17,912 bases of DNA from Oehlia diaphana (GCA_003833135.1 QZLH01001085.1:1-17912); one strand, 5' to 3'. Positions 1 through 8,391 are shown, counted from the stretch's first letter. Notes: generated by a model not told the origin, from the sequence alone. Made by a program: numbers and translations.

Positions 1-421
1 TTGAAAAATATATGAACAATTTGAATAATGCAATAAATTTCGACAATATTGATGAATTTAAAAATTTTAAGAATATTCCAAAATTTATTAGTTTATATTC
101 GAAAAAAAGATGAACATAGATCAATTCTTTTGAAACAAAGTTCTACGCATATTAAAGTTAAGTTTCCCAATAACAAACCTTCATTTAATAAAAAAGTTAT
201 TAGAAAATTATCAGATGATAATGAAGATCTTAAATGTTCATTCTTTGTTCCATTTGAAAGGTATTTTATTTCTTTATTTTTCTATCAATTTTCCTTATAA
301 ATAAATGTTAATTTTTTTTTTGTTTAGCGATAATAAAATTCATTCAAATTTTAATAATAATTTCATCAAATTACCAAACATTTTCCATAACAATAATATT
401 AATGCTAAAGGCAAGCATTAA
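1..421 (+). CDS. 3' exons of an unidentified gene, 5' end outside the window
   Basis: I do not recognise the protein. Sequence seen: a frame open from position 3 reads through a run of seven A (102-108) into a stop at 111-113. Losing one A would join it to the frame that stays open to 260, so the gene carries a homopolymer frameshift or a base-call error. The second frame ends at a canonical intron (261-327, GTATTT...TTTAG, 67 nt). The next exon (328-421) stays in frame and encodes an Asn-rich tail that stops with TAA at 419-421. The segment is Lys/Asn/Ser-rich with no recognisable domain. Only 68 nt separate this stop from the next ATG. A GC-AG intron starting at 411 would instead bypass the stop and fuse this gene to the 490-2268 frame. 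I am fairly sure it is coding and unsure of its end. Confidence 0.5.
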
Positions 422-487
422 CTAAGATTTGTGGCCTAGAATTTCACCATGCGATGTAGTATTAACCTAATTCTCTTTTTTTTTTAG
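411..487 (+). other. Possible GC-AG intron joining upstream exons to the 592-codon frame
   Basis: AAAG|GCAAGC at 407-416 matches the GC-type donor consensus. A pyrimidine tract ending TTTTTTAG at 487 is a strong acceptor, with CCTAAT about 20 nt upstream as a branch site. Splicing leaves one base (410) plus two bases (488-489), which make a Glu codon and enter the 490 ATG frame exactly. Without splicing, the upstream frame stops at 421. Both the splice signals and the phase match are visible; use in vivo is inferred. Confidence 0.4.
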
Positions 488-489
488 AA

Positions 490-2268
490 ATGTCATTTTC
501 AGAAATGTCATTTTCAGATTTTTCTTCACGATTAGAAAAAGTAATAGAATCATCAGAAGAAATAGTAAAATCATGTCAGTCTGCAAAAAATCATAAAAAA
601 ATACTTAAAAATTTTGAAAATAAAGTATCAGAAGCGTCAAAAGTACTAAAAAATTTAAGAAACTATAGAGATCACTTTTTTAATCAAGAAAATGCTACTT
701 TATTAGTGAGGTTAATTAATGATATTGAAAATATTAAAAATTTTGTTGATTATATCAGTTCATCAGAAGAAATTAGTAAATCAAAAATATTAATTATATT
801 AAAAATTAAAAAACTATTTGAAGCTAGGAAATTTGAAAAGTCTTTTGATAACAACCTTGTTAATATTCGAAGATCTATAGAAAGTTCAAAAGAACGTGAT
901 AATAATAATGAAACACAAGATGATGATGAAATGAAGGTTCCAACAGATGATGATGAAATAAAGGTTTCAACAGATGATGATGAAATAAAGGTTCCAACAG
1001 ATGATGATGAAATAAAGGTTCCAACAGATGATGATGAAATGAAGGTTCCAACAGATGATGATGAAATAAAGGTTCCAACAGATGTCGATGAAATGAAGGT
1101 TCCAACAGATGTCGAAGAAATGAAGGTTCCAACAGATGACGATGAAATGAAGGTTCCAACAGATGTCGAAGAAATGAAGGTTCCAACAGATGTTGAAGAA
1201 ATGAAGGTTCCAACAGATGTTGATGAAATTGAGGTTCCAACAGATGTCGATGAATTGAAGGTTCCAACAGATGTCGATGAAAATACAGATGACGTTTCAA
1301 TAGACTATACCAAGAATGCCAACGGGAAGAAAAAAATTATTATTAACACTAATGTTCCAAAAGATAATGATAGTCTTGCTGAATTAGTGTCATCACCAAC
1401 TAACATTACTTACACTAAAATAGAGAGCATTATACCCACAGGAAAGTCAACAATTTTCAGTAGTAGAGAAATAGATGAGAATGGAAATGAAACAACAATT
1501 ACAACAGAAATTAAACCCGGAAAAAATGGAAAACCAGCAACTACAGTAAGAAAAAACACGATAGACTCAAAAGGCACAATAATTTTTGATCTAACAACAC
1601 TTTTTTCTGAACCAGAAGAAAATTCTAGTGAAGGCAAAGAAATTTCTGAGAATGATAAATCAATGACCATCCTACAAGGTGATCAATTGGCTAAAATTGG
1701 TGATTCAAGAAAAATGAAAAAGAAAACAAAAATTTATAGTAAAAATGAGACAAATGATTTAGGGATTGTAACATCAACTACAACAGAAATAAAAACTGAT
1801 GAAGATGGAAAACCAACAGTAACAGTAACAACTGAAAAACTTATTGGCAATAAAGATGAAAAACTTCCTGAAACAAAATTTAGTAGTAGTGAAATAGATG
1901 AAAATGGAATTGTAACAACAACTACAACAGAAACAACAACTAGAGAAGATGGAAAACCAGAAGCTAAAGTGAGAATCGAAACAAAAGATTTAAATGATAA
2001 AACAATACATAATGAATCATTTGTTTCTAGATCGGAAGAAATTTCCAGTGATGTTAATAAAGATGAAACAACTCTTAAAATGGTTAAAACTGATAGTTTT
2101 GGAGCACCAATGAAAAATCAAACAAATACTCTCATTAGTGAAACGGATGAGTATGGAATTAAAACAATAATAACTACTACAATAAAGACTTGTGCAAAAG
2201 AAACTAAAGTTCCGGAAGTTATAATAAAGAAGGTTAAAATAAATGATAATAAGTTATTAAAGAGCTAA
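490..2268 (+). CDS. Repeat-containing protein with putative MLKL-type N-terminal helical bundle
   Basis: An uninterrupted 592-codon frame in three parts. Residues about 10-130 are amphipathic helices with the spacing of the MLKL-type four-helix N-terminal domain found on many Rhizophagus kinase-like proteins (for example FENKVSEASKVLKNLRN and LVRLINDIENIKNFVDYIS). Residues 144-260 are 13 copies of a nine-residue acidic repeat, D-x-(D/E)-E-(M/I)-K-V-P-T. Residues about 320-592 hold four degenerate beta-type repeats near 324, 416, 465 and 550, each of the form S-x-E-x-D-E-x-G-(I/N)-x-T-T-x-T-T, mostly followed by D/N-G-K-P. There is no kinase domain, signal peptide or membrane segment. The ATG at 490 follows an acceptor-like TTTAG, so it may be internal to a longer gene. 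The first 30 nt contain a 15-nt direct duplication that gives SFSEM twice. A role as a signalling adaptor is only inference; the function is unknown. Confidence 0.8.
   Translation: MSFSEMSFSDFSSRLEKVIESSEEIVKSCQSAKNHKKILKNFENKVSEASKVLKNLRNYRDHFFNQENATLLVRLINDIENIKNFVDYISSSEEISKSKILIILKIKKLFEARKFEKSFDNNLVNIRRSIESSKERDNNNETQDDDEMKVPTDDDEIKVSTDDDEIKVPTDDDEIKVPTDDDEMKVPTDDDEIKVPTDVDEMKVPTDVEEMKVPTDDDEMKVPTDVEEMKVPTDVEEMKVPTDVDEIEVPTDVDELKVPTDVDENTDDVSIDYTKNANGKKKIIINTNVPKDNDSLAELVSSPTNITYTKIESIIPTGKSTIFSSREIDENGNETTITTEIKPGKNGKPATTVRKNTIDSKGTIIFDLTTLFSEPEENSSEGKEISENDKSMTILQGDQLAKIGDSRKMKKKTKIYSKNETNDLGIVTSTTTEIKTDEDGKPTVTVTTEKLIGNKDEKLPETKFSSSEIDENGIVTTTTTETTTREDGKPEAKVRIETKDLNDKTIHNESFVSRSEEISSDVNKDETTLKMVKTDSFGAPMKNQTNTLISETDEYGIKTIITTTIKTCAKETKVPEVIIKKVKINDNKLLKS
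919..1281 (+). repeat. 27-bp in-frame tandem repeat, 13 full units plus one partial
   Basis: Thirteen 27-bp units fill 919-1269 and a 12-bp partial unit follows. Each unit encodes nine residues of the type DDDEIKVPT. The first six units encode DDDE; later ones change to DVDE or DVEE, so the array is ordered by sequence age rather than fully homogenised. Because the unit length is a multiple of three, copy-number changes keep the frame. The antisense strand is also open here, but only because of the repeat. Confidence 0.95.
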
Positions 2269-2382
2269 AAGTACAGCAACAGTAGTATAACAAAATATTT
2301 CTATTTGTATTTCTAGTAATTTATATTCATTACATTTTTTGTTTTTTTTTTATTATTTATCATTGTAAGATTTTATCATACC

Positions 2383-2388
2383 AATAAA
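2383..2388 (+). terminator. Candidate poly(A) signal AATAAA
   Basis: AATAAA lies 115 nt after the TAA of the 592-codon frame, after a T-rich stretch, which is a plausible 3' UTR length for a fungal gene. Position and sequence only. Confidence 0.4.
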
Positions 2389-2399
2389 ACAATTTAAAG

Positions 2400-3170
2400 C
2401 CTCAATTGTGGACTTAGTGCTACCAATAATTTGGCGTGAAAAGTTAAGTTAAAGGTGGTTCAATATAATGTTGCCATGATAAGAAATAACAAATTAAAAA
2501 GTAGATTAATTTCGAAAATTATGGTTGAGAGATGAATTTCCAAACATATAAAAACCAGAAAAAAAATTCGACATTTATCCATTATTCCACCATAACGTGA
2601 AAATTAACCGACGAGATAAAAACACAGGATTTAATGAACCAGAGTATTTAATAATAATTTATGCATGCAACAATTATAAACTGCACCATTCATTATTTCG
2701 CTCTATACTGATATAAATTATTCTATTTTAACTAAACTTCTAGAGTTCTAGAGTGCAACGTTAAAAATTTACAGTATATGGACTGTAATCATTATGTCCC
2801 GATTGTCGGACTATAACTTTAAATTCCCGTGAGTATAAATTATATGGGACGTCCATCCTCCTGAGCGTCATAGCTTTCCATAACAGGTGGCACCAACAAC
2901 GTGAATTATTTTTTTTTTTCGTTTTTAACCTAAATGGGACACCTGATACTGTTCGGGGTGTGATGGATGAGCTATCCGGATAATTTATTGATTGGGCCGG
3001 TTAAATTATTGGTTAAGATATTTTTTTTTTTTTTTTTTTTTTGATAACTTGAAAAAATTATATAAATCTTTATTAAATAACTAATATTTTTTAACCTAAA
3101 AATAATAAAACTACCGATTTTTATCTTTTCAAATTATTATTCTTTTTACAAATAATATAAAAAGATCCGA
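2400..3170. other. AT-rich intergenic DNA, no gene seen
   Basis: No frame of useful length, no splice-compatible exons and no RNA gene were recognised. The block contains long T runs (about 2909-2919 and 3021-3041) and a less AT-rich patch near 2930-3000, which matches nothing else in the window. Confidence 0.5.
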
Positions 3171-3172
3171 GT

Positions 3173-3620
3173 AAGGTTTTAAACCCGATCCGAAATTTTC
3201 GATCCGATTTTTTTTTATTTTTTTTTTTAATTAATTAAAAGATAAAAAAGAAAAATAAGTTTTTTTTTAATTAAATATGCTATTAAAAAAAATTGTTTCT
3301 GCCAAGGAAGCAGTTAAAGTCATTCGCGTTGCACATTTATTTATTTGGCGTTTCAGGGGACAAATAGGTAGTGTTACATAATCGTGATACATATTCAAAT
3401 AAAATTGTCGATTGTGACGGAGACAAACCCGGGGTTAAAACAAATTTTGCTAGTTTAGTAAATAGTCCTTCGCTAACACTTCGAACGATTAAATAAACCC
3501 TTTTTTAAATAAAACATTTTACTATATAAATAAAACGGGTAACTTAACGATCTCATCCGGATCATATTTTTGATCCGATCCGCGGATCCAAATCGGATCG
3601 GATATTTTGTGGAACCCTAA
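3173..3620. mobile_element. Possible MITE-like segment with degenerate GATCCG-rich inverted ends
   Basis: The left end (about 3173-3211) reads TAAGGTT, then ACCCGATCC, then CGATCCGATT. The right end (about 3584-3620) carries AATCGGATCGGATATT, then GGAACCCTAA, which is the same order inverted. The ends are imperfect and no target-site duplication was identified. The outer TTAGGGTTCC of the right end resembles hAT-type termini, but that is weak. A short unidentified coding remnant lies inside (3386-3496). Confidence 0.35.
3386..3496 (+). pseudogene. Short unidentified coding remnant
   Basis: A 36-codon frame without an obvious start reads like protein, with mixed charged and hydrophobic residues including DCDGDKPGV and FASLVNSPS, and ends at TAA 3494-3496. 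No family was recognised. It sits inside the MITE-like segment. Confidence 0.2.
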
Positions 3621-3672
3621 CTCCGCATGATAAAGAACCACGACTCAAGTCGTGATTTTTTATCATGCGGAG
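3621..3672. repeat. Fold-back hairpin, two perfect stems of 14 and 7 bp
   Basis: CTCCGCATGATAAA (3621-3634) pairs perfectly with 3659-3672. Inside, CACGACT (3639-3645) pairs with AGTCGTG (3648-3654), separated by a 4-nt by 4-nt internal loop and closed by a 2-nt loop. The right outer arm is the coding end of the DUF7431-like pseudogene, so the left arm is an inverted copy of that sequence at the point where the homology stops. Confidence 0.9.
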
Positions 3673-4470
3673 GATAATAGATTTGGTAGTTAAAGAAATC
3701 GGTTTTCTTGTCGTCTTCATCAACAACTTTCGCAAAGATACTACATTCTGCATCTTCATTCTAAATTATTTCAAGAATCTTGCTTTGTAATTGCAACTTA
3801 AAAGACTCCGGTTCTCCATATTCTAAGTAATACGTATGTGACATTGCATGACGATAAAGAAATTTTTTTTCCAAATATTTCATATACCTTCTTACGTAAA
3901 TGATTATTTAAAATTAGAAAAATATTAAAATACGTAACTCCAAGTTTCTAATTGCATAATGAATTAACCCGTTCTCCGATATTTTTTCAAAATAAGTTCA
4001 ACTCCAAAAGTTCCCCGCAGAAACATTGATTGTTGAAGAAACATCGATATTTTTTTCAAAAGAATTATTTGTTTCTCCTTTAACTTTATAAAAATCATTC
4101 CACCTAAAATAACTTTAGTAGGAATAAATTGACCGAATGCTATATTAATTTTCTAAGTTTTTCATAATCTTGTAATTCTACGTCTTTTACAGCTTTTTCA
4201 AAACTTAAATTCACAATAAATCATCAGTAGGTTTTAAACCTTCAAATTTCATTTTAGGTATTTTGTATGAGAAAAATTTTTTCAGTTTCTTTACTTATAA
4301 TTCGCGTGTTCTTAAAAAATGACCCAAAATTCTTAATTCAGATTCAGCATTAAGAAACGTATTTATTTTTTTTTTCTTCCAGTCATTTTTTGAATTAAAA
4401 TTAACTTTTTCTTCATTGCTAGTCACATCAAGTTTAATAAGCTCAACATTATTTATTATAACCTAGTATT
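3655..4470 (-). pseudogene. Decayed DUF7431-like (MACPF-like) gene
   Basis: Read on the minus strand from about 4470, coding-quality segments appear in changing frames: an N-terminal piece with LNAESELRILGHFLRTRE, then KFEGLKPTDDLL, KAVKDVELQDYEKLRKL, FGQFIPTKVILGG, and a C-terminal piece containing ECSIFAKVVDEDDKK and FFNYQI. This order matches a large Rhizophagus family usually labelled DUF7431 or MACPF-like; the family name comes from memory of family features, not a search. Several stops (for example after RTREL and DDLL) and frame changes make it a pseudogene. The homology ends at the hairpin at 3621-3672. A second fragment lies inverted at 6941-7221. Confidence 0.5.
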
Positions 4471-4683
4471 ATTAGGGATAAAAGTACGCCCATACTTAAA
4501 TTTTAAAATATTCTAGACCAGGAATTTCACAATAATATTATTTAAATAGTATTTAAATTCACTATTACGCGTTATGACAATAATAGTTGAACAAATGAAT
4601 TTATATCAACATTTCTTATTACTACCACTCTTATATTACAAATATTTATTAGCGGTCACTGCAGCAGTTGTCATTATTAGCTG

Positions 4684-4812
4684 CTATTGCTGTCGATACT
4701 GAATCTTTGTGTCAGCAGTTCTCACTATAATTGCTACTTTTCCACTTTCACCAGTAGTTTTTGTTGTCGCTGCTGTTACATTTTCATCCTCATCCGTCTC
4801 ACTACTACTAAA
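4684..4812 (-). pseudogene. Orphan fragment of the beta-type repeat found in the 592-codon protein
   Basis: On the minus strand, FSSSETDEDENVTAATTKTT aligns with FSSSEIDENGIVTTTTTETT of the 490-2268 frame (around residue 465), and the match continues through E-x-GK-x-x-x-x-V. It runs 42 codons to a TAG and has no start or second repeat, so it is a relic of a paralogue. The alignment was made by eye within this window. Confidence 0.55.
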
Positions 4813-5300
4813 TAACTTTTAGAATAACTTTATTAGTGAATAGTAGCAACAATTTATAATTATTTAGTAATTAGAGATTATGTGGAGGAAGTTGACTTAG
4901 TATACTAGTCAAGTTTGAGCTCGGAAACGACATACAATTTTCCTCGTTTATATACGTAAAATCTTTACGTGAAAACAATTAAAAAAAAAAAAAATTATCT
5001 GACTTACTACGTAGTAATTATTGCTAGTGTATAAAGTAAGTACATAGATAGAAGACGATTACCAGATATGTCCAGTTTTTGTCTAAAAAAAATTTGTATC
5101 GAATATCTAACGAATGAACCATTGATTAATAAAACCATAAGTGTTTAATATGAGCGTTTTCACATGTTTCTTATAAAAAAAAAAAGATTTTTTAGATTTT
5201 TTTTCATTCCGTCTCAATACTGTATTTATCGAACGAACTATTGATTACAAATGTTTAATATGGGCGTTTTCACATGTTACTCATCCGAGTTATTTTAGAT
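4813..5300. repeat. AT-rich spacer with a local direct duplication (5111-5173 and 5230-5281)
   Basis: Two copies begin CGAATGAACC or CGAACGAACT, continue through ATTGATTA and TGTTTAATATG, and end in GCGTTTTCACATGTT. Copy 1 has an extra AATAAAACCA-type stretch. They lie directly upstream of the RBR gene promoter, 119 bp apart start to start. No gene was seen in the rest of the block. Confidence 0.7.
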
Positions 5301-5312
5301 AATTTATGAAAC

Positions 5313-5320
5313 TATATAAA
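5313..5320 (+). promoter_or_regulatory. TATA box of the RBR gene
   Basis: TATATAAA lies 68 nt before the ATG at 5388, in a T-rich leader. The coiled-coil candidate at 10938 has the same element at a similar distance. Confidence 0.5.
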
Positions 5321-5387
5321 ATATACTAAACATCTTTTTTAAATTTTTCTCTTGGAATTTTTATTCTTAATACCATTTATTTCAATA

Positions 5388-6287
5388 ATGTTCACTCGTG
5401 TGTGTATCATTTGTTTAGAAACAAAAATTAGGAATTATCATAGGATTACCTCAAAATGTATTCATGAAGTTGATGTTTGTTTAGAATGTATTAATAGATA
5501 CATTGATACAAATATTGGTAAATTTGAAACTATTCTTCAGTTTGATCAAAATGCTAAAATTAAAATTACTTTGCCCTGTTCCAATATGTAATAAATTAAT
5601 GGAAGGAAATGATATCAAGAAAATTGCAACAAAAGAGATCTACGAAAGGTTTAATGATTTTCTTTTTATCAAAAAAGGAGACAACTAAACAATATTTAAT
5701 TCATTCATAAACTTTTTTAGATATGATTTTCTTACCTTCAAACTCGCGATTCAGAAGAATCCAAGATTTAGATGGTGTCAAGCTTCTTGTGGAAGTGGAC
5801 TAATTCATATAGGAGAAGGTACTGTATATCTTTTAAAGAGCCATAATTTCAATTAATTTACCTAATTTACGCATTCTCCTTTTTTTTAGATCCAATTTTC
5901 ATGTGTAAAGGTTGTGACAAAAACTCATGCTATACTCACGGGTCCTCTGGCATGAAAATCAAACTTGCGAAAAATATGATAAGATAAATAAACCATTAGA
6001 AATTGTTTCCGAGCGTTATCGTTATCTTTCAAAGTCAACGAGATGTCCTAGATGTAATCTATATATCGACAAAATTGAAGGATGTGACCACATGACTTGT
6101 AAATGTTCACATCAATTTTGTATGTCGTAAGTATTTTATCATATTATTATTATTATTATTATTTTTGAGATATTTTATTAGATGTTCACATGAATCTCCC
6201 GGCCATAAATCTAATTGTAAATATAACATCGAACGTCGAAATAAGCTAAACAATTTACTCTCTTCACTCCGTCGACTCATATTTTAA
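5388..6287 (+). CDS. Compact RING1-IBR-RING2 (RBR) E3 ubiquitin ligase, with two frame breaks
   Basis: Four exons: 5388-5648, 5721-5818, 5890-6126 and 6182-6287, with introns of 72, 71 and 55 nt (GTTTAA...TTTAG, GTACTG...TTTAG, GTAAGT...TTAG), giving about 233 codons. RING1 starts CIICLE and continues through CIHEVDVCLECIN to CPVPIC. The IBR holds WCQASC, CKGCDKNSCYTH and a later QTC. RING2 holds RCPRC, IEGCDHMTCKCSHQFC and a final C-x-H. The Cys in EGCDHM is at the position of the catalytic Cys of this ligase class. The family moves ubiquitin from E2 to this Cys and then to a substrate; no targeting domain is left here. One extra T near 5570-5572 and one missing base near 5940-5944 break the frame. 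The start is the first in-frame ATG, just before RING1. It is either a recent pseudogene or an intact gene with base-call errors. Confidence 0.8.
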
Positions 6288-6940
6288 GTTAACTAGCACC
6301 AGATGTGTGTCAATTTCACATGTTCAATCAATTTACTATGAAATATATTACGTAATTAATTCTTATAAATCGAAGTTTTTTTAAACAATAAACATACTAA
6401 CGGGAATTTAAATGATTAGTCAAAATTTGTTGACGACGCTGATTACCAAATAAATGAACACCTTCGATTATTACTATTACCATATAGCGATTATATTAGA
6501 TAATTTATAATAATAAAATAATATCAATTGAAATTATTCCAAAGTTTGATATTTGTTAAAATGTACACCATAAAATAAAGATTTTTTATTTTTATTTTTA
6601 TGATTTAGTATTTAAATTATCTTTCTCACTACTAATATTAAATTCGATCAAGTCAATGATTTCACATGATCACAAGTATGAGTTTTAATATATAAAAGAT
6701 TTATGTTATAACTTTTATCACAATTATCACTTGAAAGGTACAGTATATTTTTTTGCTTTGCTGTTGTATCCGTAATTATTCACGTGATGAAGTATTCTAG
6801 ATTAGTTATCTAAAAAATTTCAGTCACTTTCTTTTTTTTCTGCTCTTACCTTTCTATCCAGATGACATAGTTTCTTTTAAATATTTCGTTTTGACAAAGG
6901 GTAGGATCGTTTAATTATGGATGATCAGTATTTACATTTA
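6288..6940. other. AT-rich downstream DNA with poly(A) signal candidate at 6387-6392
   Basis: AATAAA at 6387-6392 lies 100 nt after the RBR stop. The remainder has no frame, splice pattern or RNA gene that I could support. An isolated CACGTG occurs at 6781-6786. Confidence 0.4.
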
Positions 6941-7221
6941 TCTTTTAAGAACACGCAAATAATAAGTAAAAAAACTGAAAAAAAAATTTTCTTATTATAC
7001 AAAAATACCTAAAATGATTTCGAAATTTGAAGGTTTAACCCTATTGATAATTTATCGAAGAATTTGAAAAAGCCGTAAAAGACGTAGAATTACAAAATCG
7101 TGAAAAAACTTAGAAGTTAATATAACATTCAGCCAATTTTATTACTAAAGTTATTTTAGATGGAATACTTTATTATAAGGTTAAAGGAGAAACAAATAAT
7201 TCTTTTGAAAAAATATCGATG
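6941..7221 (+). pseudogene. Inverted second fragment of the DUF7431-like gene
   Basis: This segment is a diverged reverse complement of 4042-4316. It starts at TTTTAAGAACACGC, runs through AATACCTAAAATGA and AAAGACGTAGAATTACAAA, and stops being similar just after AAATATCGATG at 7221. It encodes FEKAVKDVELQNRE and VILDGILYYKVKGETNNSFE in one frame with stops between. It contains only the middle of the gene, so it is a truncated relic. Confidence 0.6.
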
Positions 7222-7249
7222 GATAATTTGAGCCGGAAGCGTTATTGAA

Positions 7250-7339
7250 ATGGAAATGGACATGCATGAGGATTGTATTGATATTATCACTGAGGAACCT
7301 AAAGCAGAGCACTTCCATTTCACTGTTTACCCCAAATAA
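7250..7339 (+). pseudogene. Short unidentified coding remnant
   Basis: A 29-codon ATG frame, preceded in frame by GSVIE from 7235, encodes an acidic peptide with MHEDCIDIITEEPKAEHFH and ends at TAA 7337-7339. It starts where the DUF7431-like homology stops. No family was recognised. It reads more like protein than the longer overlapping hydrophobic frame at 7245-7637. Confidence 0.25.
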
Positions 7340-7435
7340 TTTTCTGTATCATGTAGTGATATATTCGCAATTTTTATGTAATGTTGGCCGGCTTCCGGCA
7401 ACGTTTTTTTTTATTTCTATTATTTCCCCAGTATT

Positions 7436-7624
7436 ACCACCAAATTTTTTACCCCCACGTGACCTAATAATATTCATCACCGGCATCACACCCCACCGCG
7501 TTTTCACTGTTTATATTTATCTGAGGGACTTAGTTTTTTTTTGCCTTCCAAAATTATTTTTTTCACAACCCCTTAACTGTCACCGGTCACGTGGGGGTAA
7601 AATTTTAATTATAAAATTGGTGGT
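7436..7624. repeat. 189-bp fold-back with an 18-bp perfect inner stem
   Basis: TTTTACCCCCACGTGACC (7447-7464) is the exact reverse complement of 7585-7602. The outer arms ACCACCAAATTT (7436-7447) and AAATTGGTGGT (7614-7624) also pair, with one base difference. The arms enclose about 120 bp. This has the shape of a small MITE or a cruciform-forming promoter element. No target duplication was found. Confidence 0.75.
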
Positions 7625-7663
7625 GTTACTACGGTAAATTATTTATGAGAAATGGGTCACGTG
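7456..7663. promoter_or_regulatory. Three CACGTG E-boxes upstream of the CRN gene
   Basis: CACGTG occurs at 7456-7461, 7588-7593 and 7658-7663. The first two lie in the inner stem of the fold-back, so they are copies of each other. CACGTG is a typical bHLH or Cbf1/Pho4-type binding site in fungi. Regulation of the CRN gene is inferred from position only. Confidence 0.4.
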
Positions 7664-7776
7664 TAATGATGCAATGCCTGTGCGACATAAAAACATATAT
7701 TAGCGCTTGTTTTTTCCCCGTAATTTTTATCTCACTCCGGAAAGTAACACTATTTTTTGTCCGAGCCTAATAACCA

Positions 7777-7783
7777 TATAAAA
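7777..7783 (+). promoter_or_regulatory. TATA-like element directly before the CRN start
   Basis: TATAAAA ends five bases before the ATG at 7789. This is too close for a normal leader if it is the working TATA box, so transcription either starts further upstream by another element or the element is fortuitous. Confidence 0.3.
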
Positions 7784-8090
7784 GCGCTATGTCTATTATC
7801 ACTCTTAGCTGTTTGGTTGCAGAGAAAACCCTTACGATAATGCTTTCAATGTAAAAGTTAATAAGACAGAGGCGGTTAGTGAACTTAGGGACACTATCAA
7901 GGAAAAAAATACACAAGCTTTCGCTAACGTTGACGCCAAAGACATCAAACTATGGAAGGTCGACATTTCCCTCGAAGAAGAAAACGAAAAATTTAAGCTC
8001 GTCAACACAAAAATTAACGTTAATATCAAGGAGGAGCTTGGTGGCGTGGAACTACTTCCACTTTCCTCTCAGCCAGCCGACGAGCACATA

Positions 8091-8108
8091 CATATAATAC
8101 ATATAATC
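8091..8108 (+). repeat. In-frame 9-bp duplication in the CRN header
   Basis: CATATAATA is followed directly by CATATAATC, so the header motif reads HIHIIHIIV with an extra three residues. It is a small slippage duplication near the end of the ubiquitin-like domain. Confidence 0.7.
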
Positions 8109-8391
8109 GTACAGCGTCCTGTTGAGACGAAAGAAGTTCACTGCACCGCAACGTATGGGCGTAAGTCAGAGAAATTCTTGTGGGCTGTAACTCGTGGGCA
8201 AATAACCTTGTCAGCTTTGAAAACGAGACTTCGAACTTGTTTTGCTTTCCCGGATGGAACTGAAGACGAGCATATCGTCATAATTCATGAGAGTGGAAAG
8301 GAGCGTGATCGTTTGCTCGACGATGAGGATTTGGCTAGTGTAATCTGGACTCAAGGATTCAAAATGAACCTCCCAATTATAGTGGACACAT

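Noticed and set aside
875..1300. 141-codon minus-strand frame with HLLEPSF repeats
   Set aside because: It is the exact antisense of the 27-bp array and has no independent start context or coding signal; the plus strand frame continues on both sides.
1410..1670. 86-codon minus-strand frame
   Set aside because: Antisense to the uninterrupted 592-codon frame and without any recognisable feature.
2400..3170. Possible tRNA or other structural RNA in the less AT-rich patch near 2930-3000
   Set aside because: No cloverleaf with T-loop and anticodon arms could be drawn by eye, and no promoter boxes were found.
4865..4925. Near-palindrome around TTGACTTAGTATACTAGTCAA
   Set aside because: Pairing is imperfect and short, and nothing in its context gives it a role.
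7245..7637. 130-codon plus-strand hydrophobic frame
   Set aside because: It crosses the DUF7431-like boundary region and the fold-back at 7436-7624. Its composition follows T-rich and fold-back DNA, and another frame reads better in its first 90 bp.
7879..8097. 72-codon frame within the CRN header
   Set aside because: Different frame from the clear CRN header motifs; a shadow frame.
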